From NCBI GenBank assembly GCA_964408805.1, contig CAYPAV010000003.1, forward strand, positions 1 to 64,000: 64,000 nucleotides of DNA, read 5' to 3'. The translations under genes and the position numbers were made by a program. Positions 41,721 to 50,052 of this stretch are shown here, in pieces. Source of the stretch: CAYPAV01 sp964408805 (lineage in GTDB: Bacteria; Pseudomonadota; Alphaproteobacteria; UBA8366). Under the pieces are notes generated by a model. That model was not told the DNA's origin and searched no databases. It worked only from the letters and a program-made list of their open reading frames with translations. Each line of letters starts with the position of its first letter. Position 1 is the first letter of the stretch.

Positions 41721-42707
41721 ATGGCAACTTTCGAGAGCCAACAGAATATTCTGGGCGAGGACCCGGCCTTCCTGCGGGTCCTGGAACAGGTCTCGGGCCT
41801 CGCCGTCCTCGACAAGCCGGCGCTCGTCATCGGCGAGCGGGGCTCCGGCAAGGAACTGATCGCCGAACGCCTGCACTACCTCTCGGGCCGCTGGGAGGGG
41901 CCGCTGATCAAGCTGAATTGCGCCGCCCTGACCCAATCCCTGTTGGACACGGAACTCTTCGGGCACGAGGCGGGCGCTTTTACCGGCGCCGAGCGCCGCC
42001 ATCGCGGGCGCTTCGAGCGCGCCGACGGCGGCACCCTGATCCTGGACGAGATCGCCACCGCCTCGGCGGCAACGCAAGAGAAGATCCTCCGCGTTCTGGA
42101 ATACGGCGAATTCGAGCGGGTCGGCGGCTCCGATATCCTCCAGGTCGATGTCCGCGTCGTCGGCATTACCAATGTGGACCTGCCGGCGCTCGCCGCCGAA
42201 GGCGCCTTCCGGGAAGACCTCCTGGACCGCCTCGCCTTCGACGTCGTCAACGTGCCCCCACTCCGCGCCCGCCCCGCCGATATCCCGCTCCTGGCCCGCG
42301 CCTTCGCGCTCGAGATGACGCGGGAGCTCGGACGCCCCCACTTCCCCGGGTTTTCCGCGCGCGCGGAACGTGACCTTGGCGCCCGCTCCTGGCCCGGCAA
42401 CGTGCGCGAGCTGAAGAACGTCATCGAACGCAGCGTCCACCGCCACGCCTCGGCCGACGCCCCGCTCGACCACATCGTCTTCGACCCCTTCGAGACCCCT
42501 TGGCAAACGGCGGCCGACGAGGCGCCGGCGGACTCACCCGAGGAAGAACACCCGGCCGATTTCCGCGCTGCGGTCGACGCCTTCGAAAAGCGCCTCCTGG
42601 AGGCCGCGATGACCCGATCGGCCCGAAACCGCACGATTGCGGCAGAGATCCTAAAACTCAGCTACCACCAATTCCGAAGACTGCTGAGCAAACACGAAAT
42701 CCGCTAA
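41721..42707 (+). CDS. pspF: PspF, sigma-54-dependent activator of the psp operon
   Basis: 328-residue bacterial enhancer-binding protein without an N-terminal receiver domain, as in PspF. Walker A is GERGSGKE (38-45), the sigma-54 contact loop GAFTGA is at 85-90, Walker B is GGTLILDE (103-110), and a Fis-type HTH closes it (AAEILKLSYHQFRRLLSKH). It is divergent from pspABC and probably self-limited through the repeats at its start. Confidence 0.92.
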   Translation: MATFESQQNILGEDPAFLRVLEQVSGLAVLDKPALVIGERGSGKELIAERLHYLSGRWEGPLIKLNCAALTQSLLDTELFGHEAGAFTGAERRHRGRFERADGGTLILDEIATASAATQEKILRVLEYGEFERVGGSDILQVDVRVVGITNVDLPALAAEGAFREDLLDRLAFDVVNVPPLRARPADIPLLARAFALEMTRELGRPHFPGFSARAERDLGARSWPGNVRELKNVIERSVHRHASADAPLDHIVFDPFETPWQTAADEAPADSPEEEHPADFRAAVDAFEKRLLEAAMTRSARNRTIAAEILKLSYHQFRRLLSKHEIR

Positions 42708-42770
42708 CCCGCCGATCCAATAGACCTCAAAGATGAGGACGCGAAGAATAACGGGAACAAGATCGAGCAC

Positions 42771-43499
42771 TCACGAACGGTCGTCGCGGAATATGTATCG
42801 TTTGCCGCGAACGACTGTATCCGGAGGCCGACGCGTCCGTTCAAAATAGTCGAACCCTTCCTTCAGGTTGCGCCAGAACCCGTACCATCGAGAATCCTGC
42901 AGCGCCGCCATATTCTCAGCCGTCATCCGGAAGGGGAAGACGTGGACCCGGAAAAAGGATTGCCCGCCGCGAAAGGCAGCGTCCGCGAGCGTGAAGATTT
43001 CCTCGATCTTGGCGTCCGTCATCGCATAACAACCGACGGAAACGCAATTGCCGTGCACCATCAGAAAACTTCCCGTCCGCCCATGCGCGCGGTCGTAGCG
43101 GTTGGGAAAACCAAGGTTGAAGGAGAGGTGATACTGGCTCGTGGGGTTGAGTTGTCGCGGCCGGACGAAATAGAACCCCTCGGGGGACTGGTTGTCGCCC
43201 TCGAACCGTTTGGGCCCCAATCCGCCTGAGAAATCACAGATGGCATAGGTGCGGAACAATTCGAAGCGCTCGGCGCGCTTGATCCATACCTCGAACTCGC
43301 GACTCTCCTTGAAGATGCGGATGAATATCGGCGCCCCAAAGCGGAACCCCCTTGCCGCGACATCCATCGATAAAGTCGCTTTGACCCGATCAATGGCCTC
43401 GCGCGACCGACTGCTAGACGGAATGGTCTCAGCAGCAGCGACGGACGAACCGAAAATCCCCACCAATAGAGCCAGCGTCAGCATCCTTATTAGCGTCAT
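42771..43499 (-). CDS. Murein L,D-transpeptidase family protein (YafK-like)
   Basis: 242-residue secreted protein with signal peptide (MTLIRMLTLALLVGIFGSS...AAAE) and a YkuD L,D-transpeptidase domain. The catalytic motif is HGNCVSVGCYAMTD with the nucleophile Cys in VGCYAM. Members cross-link peptidoglycan or attach or release proteins at diaminopimelate. The segment with FIRIFKESREFEVWI and the length are like YafK/DpaA, which detach Braun's lipoprotein. The start was placed at the ATG before the signal peptide; an in-frame ATG 5 codons later is also possible. Confidence 0.85.
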   Translation of the reverse strand: MTLIRMLTLALLVGIFGSSVAAAETIPSSSRSREAIDRVKATLSMDVAARGFRFGAPIFIRIFKESREFEVWIKRAERFELFRTYAICDFSGGLGPKRFEGDNQSPEGFYFVRPRQLNPTSQYHLSFNLGFPNRYDRAHGRTGSFLMVHGNCVSVGCYAMTDAKIEEIFTLADAAFRGGQSFFRVHVFPFRMTAENMAALQDSRWYGFWRNLKEGFDYFERTRRPPDTVVRGKRYIFRDDRS

Positions 43500-43677
43500 G
43501 GTGACTGCTTCGATTGGCGATCGACTCCCGGTGAATTCCAAGGACGGCCACCTTGGGTCGGAACTCGCGTTTCTGCAAATTAAATTAGGAATTACGATGA
43601 CGTCATACTTATTTAATTGGGTTTCCTTGCTCCCACCGTCCGGTTCGACGTCGCACCGAGTTCATACCGGCGAGAGC

Positions 43678-43738
43678 GAATAACGGGGACACGATCCTTT
43701 CTTCCCCGGCAGGGAAATTGGTCGTGTCTCCCTTATTC
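43678..43738. repeat. Imperfect 19-base inverted repeat (REP-like)
   Basis: Left arm GAATAACGGGGACACGATCC (43678-43697) pairs with right arm GGTCGTGTCTCCCTTATTC (43720-43738) apart from two mismatches and one bulge, around a 22-base loop. It is in the 260-base gap between the transpeptidase and the MFS gene. GGGACACGA with its complement is reminiscent of REP elements mobilised by RAYT transposases, but no RAYT gene or second copy was seen here. Confidence 0.6.
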
Positions 43739-43761
43739 TTCGCGCTCGCGAGCACGCCCGC

Positions 43762-45024
43762 CTACCCCCGCCCCGTCACCTTTCGCCGCCAGTAGATCGC
43801 GGCGGCGACCCACAGAACGAGGCCCTCCGCGGCGACGATGGTCATGCCGGGGGCGGCGCCCAGCCGGTCGGCCAGGAAGCCCGCATGGAGGATGCCGAGC
43901 GGCATGGTGCCGACGGAGACGGCGAGCAGGCCCATGACGCGGCCCCGCACCTCGGGTGTCGCGGAGGAGAGGAGGATCGTGCTCTGCATGGAAGAGAAGC
44001 CGGCGATGCCGATGCCGGTCATGATGAGCACCGCGAGCGAGAGCGGGAACGAGGTCGAGAGGGCGAAGAACAGGATCCCGGTCAGGAAGATCAGGCTGCC
44101 GAAGACGAAGTAGCGGTCGTAGCGGGACGGGCGCACGGTGGCGGCGACGAAGAGGGCGCCGAGGAGGGCACCGAACCCTTCCGACGAGGCGAGCAATCCC
44201 ACGGGAAAGGCGCTGAGCCCCAGCGTGTCCCGGCCGATCACGGGGAGCACGCTGGCGAAGGGAAAGCCGAAGGCGTTCACGATCACGGTGATCGCGAGCA
44301 CGCCGAGGATGCGGGGCTCGCCCCGCACATAGCGGATCCCGGCGACCAGATTGCCGAGCATCTTGACGGCGGGCCCCCGCACCACCTCGTAGTCGAGCCC
44401 GAGCACGCTCACGAACCCGGTGCCATAGACGACAAATCCGAGGAAATAGGCGCCGTGCAGGCCCACGAATTCGAGCAGCAGCCCGCCGAGGGCCGGGCCC
44501 AGCATGCGGGTTCCGTTGCTAGTGCCGGCATCGATCGCCATGGCAATCCCAAGGCGGTGGGGGCCGGCGGTCTCGCCGATCATGGCCCGCCTTGTCGAGA
44601 ATTCGGTCGCGGTGTAGATGCCGCTGAGAAAGGCGCCAAGACCGATATGCCAGAGCTCTGCCGCATCGAATATCAGCAACAGCCCGAGGACGCCCGCATT
44701 CAGCGTCATCACCGCGAGCGCGCCGAGCAGGATCGATTTTCGGCTGACCCGATCGGCAATCGCCCCGATCAGGGCGCCGAGCAGCAGCAGCGGCGCCCAG
44801 CGGAGAAACAGGAAGATCGCCACCAGGAAGGGCGAATCGGTCGCATCGAAGACGTAGACGCCGACCGCCAGCGATTCGAGCCAGCGGAGAACACTGGCGC
44901 CGGCGCCCGCGAACCAGAGCCGGCCGAACGAGGTCTCCCGAAAGAGGGCGATCGCCCCCTTGAGGCCGTTGAGGGGTTGTTCCGCCGCGGCGCTTTCCTC
45001 GGCCAAGCGTTGCTCCGGCGTCAT
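43762..45024 (-). CDS. MFS transporter (EntS/MFS_3-like), second of a tandem pair
   Basis: 420-residue major facilitator with about 12 transmembrane segments. It begins FGRLWFAGAGASVLRWLESLAVGVYVFDATDSPFLVA, then has ALIGAIADRVSRKSILLG in the loop 2-3 motif. The start at 45024 overlaps the stop of the upstream carrier as ATGA. The upstream carrier is a paralogue with the same opening (FVRLWVPGMANGLVRWLEVLAIGVYVFDRTGSPLLVA), so the two arose by duplication. Members of this group export siderophores or drugs. The substrate is unknown. Confidence 0.82.
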   Translation of the reverse strand: MTPEQRLAEESAAAEQPLNGLKGAIALFRETSFGRLWFAGAGASVLRWLESLAVGVYVFDATDSPFLVAIFLFLRWAPLLLLGALIGAIADRVSRKSILLGALAVMTLNAGVLGLLLIFDAAELWHIGLGAFLSGIYTATEFSTRRAMIGETAGPHRLGIAMAIDAGTSNGTRMLGPALGGLLLEFVGLHGAYFLGFVVYGTGFVSVLGLDYEVVRGPAVKMLGNLVAGIRYVRGEPRILGVLAITVIVNAFGFPFASVLPVIGRDTLGLSAFPVGLLASSEGFGALLGALFVAATVRPSRYDRYFVFGSLIFLTGILFFALSTSFPLSLAVLIMTGIGIAGFSSMQSTILLSSATPEVRGRVMGLLAVSVGTMPLGILHAGFLADRLGAAPGMTIVAAEGLVLWVAAAIYWRRKVTGRG

Positions 45025-46277
45025 CGCGCCCGCCCCATGAACTCGCGAAGCCAGAACCCGATCAGCGCCAGCGCCACGGCCCCCTGGGCGACCATGATCG
45101 TCACCGCCATCGGCGCCCCCAGCCAATCGGCGAGCCAGCCGATATAGAGAACCCCCAGCGGCCCCAATCCGATACACATGGCGAGCAGCCCGCTCACGCG
45201 GCCGCGCACCTCGGCCGGCGTCTCGGTGAAGGAAAGCGCGCCTTGCATCGCCGTGAACCCGGCCGCCCCCAGCCCCGCCAGCAGCAGAAAGACCAATGCC
45301 GGCCAGAACCCGGCGATCAGCGAAAAGCAAAGAATGGCCGCCATCAATCCCACGGAGCCGTAAAAGAAGTACAGCGCGTAGTGCCGCCGCCGCGAATTAA
45401 AAGCCAGCAGCGCCGCGCCGACAAAGGCGCCGCCGCCCTCGGCCGCGGCCAGGACGCCGGTCAGGATTTCCGAGAGCTGCAGTTCGTCGCGGCCGATCAC
45501 CGGCACCATGACGGCGAAGGGAAAGGCGAAGACGTTGACGACGACGGTGATCAGCACGACGCCCAGCACCAGGCGATTGGAGCGGATGTAGCGGAACCCC
45601 TCGACGATGTTGCCGAGGATATCGGCGGTCTGGCTTCGCGCCGTTTCGGAGCGGTATTCGAGACGCCAGACGAGAACGAAGCTGACCGCGTAGAGAGCAG
45701 CACTCAGAAGATAGGCGCCGGCGAGCCCAATCACCGAAAGCGCCAGCCCGCCGAGGATCGGCCCCACCATCCGGGAGAGGTTGTTGGTCGAGGAATCGAG
45801 CGAGACGGCGGGACCGAGACGGTCCACCCCCGCGACCTCGCCGAGCAGGGTCCGGCGGACCGGAAATTCCATCGCGACCGAGAGGCCGAAGAGCGCGGCG
45901 CCGAGCGCGATCTGCCAGATTTGAAGCTGGTCGGTCGCGGCGAGCCAAGCCAAGACGGTCGAGGAAATTGCGACAAGACCGACGACGGCAAGCAGCATCC
46001 GGCGCCGGTCGAACCGGTCGGCGAGCACGCCGACCACCGGCGACAGAAGCCCCACCGGTGCGATCCGCGCGAAGGTCATCAAGGCGACAAGCAGGGGCGA
46101 GCCGGTGCGGTCGAACACATAGACGCCGATTGCCAGCACCTCGAGCCAGCGTACCAGACCGTTCGCCATCCCCGGCACCCAGAGCCGGACGAAATCGGCC
46201 TCGCCGAGAAGTGCGAGAATACCCTGCCGGTCGAGTCCGCCCCGGTCGTCCTCCCCCGTCACTACGGGTGCCGGCAC
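45021..46277 (-). CDS. MFS transporter (EntS/MFS_3-like), first of a tandem pair
   Basis: 418-residue major facilitator paralogous to the following gene. It has VVGVLADRFDRRRMLLA in loop 2-3 and FPVRRTLLGEVAGVDRLGPAVSLDSSTNNLSRMVGP in the helix 5 region. It starts at GTG 46277, inside the last codons of the methyltransferase gene (16-base overlap), and a second GTG lies five codons later. The ATG at the same place belongs to the other frame. Tight packing argues for coordinated expression of both carriers, perhaps as partners. Confidence 0.8.
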   Translation of the reverse strand: MPAPVVTGEDDRGGLDRQGILALLGEADFVRLWVPGMANGLVRWLEVLAIGVYVFDRTGSPLLVALMTFARIAPVGLLSPVVGVLADRFDRRRMLLAVVGLVAISSTVLAWLAATDQLQIWQIALGAALFGLSVAMEFPVRRTLLGEVAGVDRLGPAVSLDSSTNNLSRMVGPILGGLALSVIGLAGAYLLSAALYAVSFVLVWRLEYRSETARSQTADILGNIVEGFRYIRSNRLVLGVVLITVVVNVFAFPFAVMVPVIGRDELQLSEILTGVLAAAEGGGAFVGAALLAFNSRRRHYALYFFYGSVGLMAAILCFSLIAGFWPALVFLLLAGLGAAGFTAMQGALSFTETPAEVRGRVSGLLAMCIGLGPLGVLYIGWLADWLGAPMAVTIMVAQGAVALALIGFWLREFMGRAR

Positions 46278-46750
46278 ATGAAGTAACGCTCGGGGGCCAC
46301 GCTCTCGGGCAAAGGGTATTCCTCAAGGCTCGGATGGGCGATCAGCCGGTCCGAGACGACGAGCGCACCCGGGCGAAGCAAGGGAACCAGAAGCTTGATC
46401 ACGCCCGCCATGTTGCGCTTGGTCTGTTCGGGATCGCCGGCGCCGATATCGACATGGGCGAGGGCCGCTTGCCTGCCCAGACGATCGGCCACCATCGTCA
46501 GGGTATCGGTTATCTCGCCGACGAAGCAGCGGTCCTCCGGCGGCACGCAATCGGGATGCGGCGCCACCTGCCGGTCGAAGACGAAGATATCGCGGTCCGG
46601 GAAAATCTCGCGCAGATGATCATAGGTCCGCCCGTTGCCGAGGCCGAGCTCCAGGATCGGTCCGTCGAGGTCCGCGATCGCGGCTTTGGCGTCGGCGAGA
46701 CAGACGCGCTGTGCCTTCAATCGCAGGATTGCGGAATCCAATCGGCTCAT
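46262..46750 (-). CDS. Class I SAM-dependent methyltransferase-fold protein
   Basis: 162-residue compact methyltransferase-like protein. Motif I is ILELGLGNGRTYDHL (about 32-46), followed by IFVFDRQ as the acidic second strand, and VVSDRLIAHPS later. It resembles the small alphaproteobacterial Methyltransf_17 group (from memory), which lacks a substrate-binding cap. The substrate is unknown. It is the third gene of the minus-strand operon that starts with the ABC transporter. Confidence 0.72.
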   Translation of the reverse strand: MSRLDSAILRLKAQRVCLADAKAAIADLDGPILELGLGNGRTYDHLREIFPDRDIFVFDRQVAPHPDCVPPEDRCFVGEITDTLTMVADRLGRQAALAHVDIGAGDPEQTKRNMAGVIKLLVPLLRPGALVVSDRLIAHPSLEEYPLPESVAPERYFMCRHP

Positions 46751-46768
46751 GATCCCGTCCCGCGGATT

Positions 46769-47245
46769 CTAAGTCTCATCCGCGCTCTCATCGGAGCTCG
46801 ACGCGATGACCGCCTCGCGAAGTCGCGCCGTGGTGAGTTCGAGACGCCGCGCCAATTCGCGCATTATCTCCACCGCCATATCGGGGAACTCCTCGATCAG
46901 GCGATAGAACAGGTCCTGGGTGATGCGGAGCGTGGTCAGTTCGGAAATCGCGGTCACCGTCGCCGTTCGCGGCACGCCGCAGAGGATGGCGATCTCGCCC
47001 ACCAGCTCGTGGGCATCGATGGTGGCGACGGAAAGCGGTCCGGTCGGCGTGGTGACGGAGACATCGGCGGTGCCGGAGATGATGACATAGGCGGAATCGC
47101 CGCCTTCTCCCTCATGGAAGAGAGCCTCGCCCGGCGCGAAGGTCACGCGTTCGCTGGTAAAGGCGAGGAGCTTCAGCTTCGTCGAATCGATATTCGCGAA
47201 CAGCGGTATCCGGCGCAGCAGGTCGACTTCTTCCTGGAGGCTCAT
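46769..47245 (-). CDS. Cyclic-nucleotide-binding domain protein
   Basis: 158-residue stand-alone CAP_ED domain with PLFANIDSTKLKLLAF at the N-terminus, FAPGEALFHEGEGGDSAYVIISG, the phosphate-binding-cassette region HELVGEIAILCGVPRTATVTA (Glu-x2-Leu and Arg-Thr-Ala as in cyclic-nucleotide binders), and a C-terminal helix. No DNA-binding domain follows, so it is a regulatory subunit, not a transcription factor. It follows the ABC transporter at 25 bases and may regulate it by cyclic nucleotide (inference). Confidence 0.83.
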   Translation of the reverse strand: MSLQEEVDLLRRIPLFANIDSTKLKLLAFTSERVTFAPGEALFHEGEGGDSAYVIISGTADVSVTTPTGPLSVATIDAHELVGEIAILCGVPRTATVTAISELTTLRITQDLFYRLIEEFPDMAVEIMRELARRLELTTARLREAVIASSSDESADET

Positions 47246-47270
47246 GCCCGTCCTTCCATCTTCATCACCC

Positions 47271-49922
47271 TCAAGAGAACTCGAGCAAGTCGTTGAGGGC
47301 GCCCTTGCGGCTGCTGAGGTCGTCGAAAGCGCCCTGCTCGGCGATCCGGCCCTCCTTCATGACCACCGTGTGATCGAAGGACCGCGCCGCCTCGACCCGG
47401 TTGGTCACCCAAATCACCCCGCGCCCCCGGCAGTCGGAGAGGACGTTCTCGATGATCCTCTCCTGGCTGACGACGTCGAGCGCGTCGGTGGCTTCGTTTA
47501 TGATCGTGATGTCCGCGCGTTTCAACAGGCAACGCGCGATCGCGAGTTTCTGGCGCTGCAGATGGGTCAGCCTGGCGCCGCCGACGCCGGCCGGAAAAGC
47601 GAGACCGACATCGATCACCGTCCGGGTCAGGCCAAGCTCCTCGATCAACGCCTGGATCAACTCGCCGACGCGAGTCTCCGCGTGCGCATGGCCATAAGTC
47701 ACCTTACCGAAGAGGATATTGTCCTGAAGGCTGGCGGCCGGACAATAGGTTTCGCTGGCGAAAAAAGCGATCGCGTCCTTGAGTTCCGCCAGCAGGTTCT
47801 CGGAGAAACGCCGCCGCGCCTCGAGCACCCGCGCCTTCAGGGCGTCATCGAGCAAACCCAGGCGATGCCGCGCATCGACGATCGCGAACGAGAGCGCCAT
47901 CAGCAAAGTGCCCTCCGCCTGGGTCAGGACATCCAGCCCGTGGGCGGCACGCTGGACGATCTGTTCGTAGTCGGGCAACTCGTCGGCCGAGATGAAGCTG
48001 TACTGCTCGAAGAACTCGTGCTCGGGGGGCAGGTCCGCGAACAATTCGACCATCGTCGCCGCGACCTGGCGGCCGATATCGACCAAATCGACCGTGAGCC
48101 CGGACTCGTCGAGAATCTTCCGCATATAGGCATGCTCGGCCAGCGAATTCGCATCCAGGCGGGCATCGACGGGAATCCCGAACATCAGGTTTTCGCCGAG
48201 ACTGGCATTGTCGTTGTAGCGTTCGGCATCGAACCGCTCAACGAGAGGTGCGATCGCCGGATCCTCGAGCCGGTGGCTCAGGGCGGCACGGGCCTCCAGG
48301 ACCTTGGACGCGACGTCGGGACGGCTCTCCGGATCGATCGTCCCGCGAAGACCGATCCGGTAGACATCGCCGTCGAAGTCGGCAAGCCGCAAGACCTCCA
48401 TGATCCGTTCGTCCAGGCCCACGCGGTCGGCGACGCCGGCGGCATCGAGATCGATCCAATCGGCCGCCAAATCGAAATCGACGTTGCCGGTCAGACGCGC
48501 TTCCTCGATTTCGGGTTCGGGCCGCGATGCGCCCTTGCGATCGATTATCGGCCGGTGCTTCAAGCCGTAAATCAGGTTTTCGCCGATGCCGGCATTGTAG
48601 AGATAGGCCTGCCCGCCGGCATAGGAGATGCGCCGGCCGGTAACGGCCTCGGGCAATTCCGAAATATCCCGGGCGCCAACGCTGATCTTACCGCGCGTGG
48701 GTTCGACCAGGCGGGCCAAAAGCATCCCGAATTCCGCCTTGCCGCTGTCGCCGTCGCCGATGATCGCGGTGTGCTGGCGCATCGAGAACTTGAAACTCGC
48801 GCCCTGGACCAGCCGGGCGCCGTCCTCGTCGGTGAAGGCGATATTGTTGGCGATCAATTCGTCGTCGAGATCGAACGTGTCGCCTTCGACCGGGCGCTGC
48901 AGCTCGATCGGCAGCATGCCGCCGGGATCGAACTGCTCGATCACCTGGTCGTATTTTATCCGGACATCCTCCTTCTGCTGGTACCAGGCCAGCAATTCCT
49001 TCCAGGGGGCGGCGAGTTCCTTATAGGCCGCCAGCACCGCGACCAGGGCGCCGAAGCTCAAATCGCCCACGATCACCAGATAGCCGCCGATCGAGAAGAA
49101 GAAGAACGGGGTCAGCTTGTCGATGAAATTATTGAGGAACTTGATGAAGAATTTGCGGCGATAGATCTCGTAGCGGATGTCGAAGATCGTCCCTAACCTG
49201 TCGGCGAAGCGGGACAGCTCCAGCTTCGAGGTGTCGTTGGCGTGGACCTCGATGACGCCGGCGACGGACTCGCCGATATGTTCCGAGAGGCGGCGGACGT
49301 TCTGGACCCGCTGCTTGCCGAGCTGGTTCACTTGGCGCTGCAGTTTCGGGATGATGTACATCTGCGCGGGGTAGAGCGCGATCGACGCCAGACCGAGATA
49401 GACGTCCTGCACCATGATGAAGGTGAGGATGATGAAGAGCTGCCCGCCGAAAAACAGCGGGTCCGCAAAGGAGGTGCCGATGAAGCCGCCGAGCGGCTCC
49501 ACTTCCGCCGTGATGATCGGGATCAGCTCGCTCTGGCTGACCTTGCGGAACCGTTGCAGGGGAAAGCGCAGGATCCGGCTGTAGAGCTGGAACCGAAGAC
49601 GGCGGAGCAGGCGCTCGCCCATCCGCCCCTTGTAGACGTTGATGTAATATTTGAAGCCGCCATTGCAGAAGACGAAGAACAAGTACCCGAAGCTCAACGC
49701 CAACAGGAACCCGATGCGATCCATCTCGACATCGAACGAGGCTCCGAAGATCGGCAAGGCGAAGGGCGGCCCCTCAGGTGCCTCGATTGCCCGATTGACG
49801 ATCAGCTTGGGCAATTCCAAGGACAAATAGAGAAACGGGTAATAGGCCACGATCACGCAAAGCAGATAGATCTGCTGCGACGCGCTGTAACGCAGGATGT
49901 ATCGGAATATGGATGGTTCCAT
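47271..49922 (-). CDS. ABC transporter fused permease/ATPase with degenerate, insertion-bearing nucleotide-binding domain
   Basis: 883-residue ABC exporter-like protein. An N-terminal type IV permease of about six helices (to about residue 310) is followed by a nucleotide domain from about 360. Walker A is GDGDSGKA (389-396), with Ala for Ser/Thr. Walker B is IIINEATDALD-like (ITIINEATDALD, 805-816), with Asn for Asp, Glu kept. The signature is GGARLTHLQRQ instead of LSGGQ, and the H-loop His is Asn841. Between the first Q-loop (GGQAYLY, 436-442) and the signature are about 330 residues, where 60-65 are normal. Within them ENLxxG-type segments occur at about 447, 577 and 734. The start at 49922 was chosen because the permease begins there. 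It heads the operon. Confidence 0.85.
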   Translation of the reverse strand: MEPSIFRYILRYSASQQIYLLCVIVAYYPFLYLSLELPKLIVNRAIEAPEGPPFALPIFGASFDVEMDRIGFLLALSFGYLFFVFCNGGFKYYINVYKGRMGERLLRRLRFQLYSRILRFPLQRFRKVSQSELIPIITAEVEPLGGFIGTSFADPLFFGGQLFIILTFIMVQDVYLGLASIALYPAQMYIIPKLQRQVNQLGKQRVQNVRRLSEHIGESVAGVIEVHANDTSKLELSRFADRLGTIFDIRYEIYRRKFFIKFLNNFIDKLTPFFFFSIGGYLVIVGDLSFGALVAVLAAYKELAAPWKELLAWYQQKEDVRIKYDQVIEQFDPGGMLPIELQRPVEGDTFDLDDELIANNIAFTDEDGARLVQGASFKFSMRQHTAIIGDGDSGKAEFGMLLARLVEPTRGKISVGARDISELPEAVTGRRISYAGGQAYLYNAGIGENLIYGLKHRPIIDRKGASRPEPEIEEARLTGNVDFDLAADWIDLDAAGVADRVGLDERIMEVLRLADFDGDVYRIGLRGTIDPESRPDVASKVLEARAALSHRLEDPAIAPLVERFDAERYNDNASLGENLMFGIPVDARLDANSLAEHAYMRKILDESGLTVDLVDIGRQVAATMVELFADLPPEHEFFEQYSFISADELPDYEQIVQRAAHGLDVLTQAEGTLLMALSFAIVDARHRLGLLDDALKARVLEARRRFSENLLAELKDAIAFFASETYCPAASLQDNILFGKVTYGHAHAETRVGELIQALIEELGLTRTVIDVGLAFPAGVGGARLTHLQRQKLAIARCLLKRADITIINEATDALDVVSQERIIENVLSDCRGRGVIWVTNRVEAARSFDHTVVMKEGRIAEQGAFDDLSSRKGALNDLLEFS

Positions 49923-50052
49923 CGCCGCTCTACGCCAATCGCTCCCCACAATATCCCCGGCGAGGCCCGAACTGGCTCCCGGGGGCCGATTACATTAGCC
50001 TAGCCTCAAAAGGCCGTAAACGTCAGTGACATAAGCAAAAATCGAATCAACC

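Noticed and set aside
47244..49196. 650-codon frame opposite the ABC transporter
   Set aside because: Antisense shadow. The composition is that of a reversed coding strand and no domain is visible.
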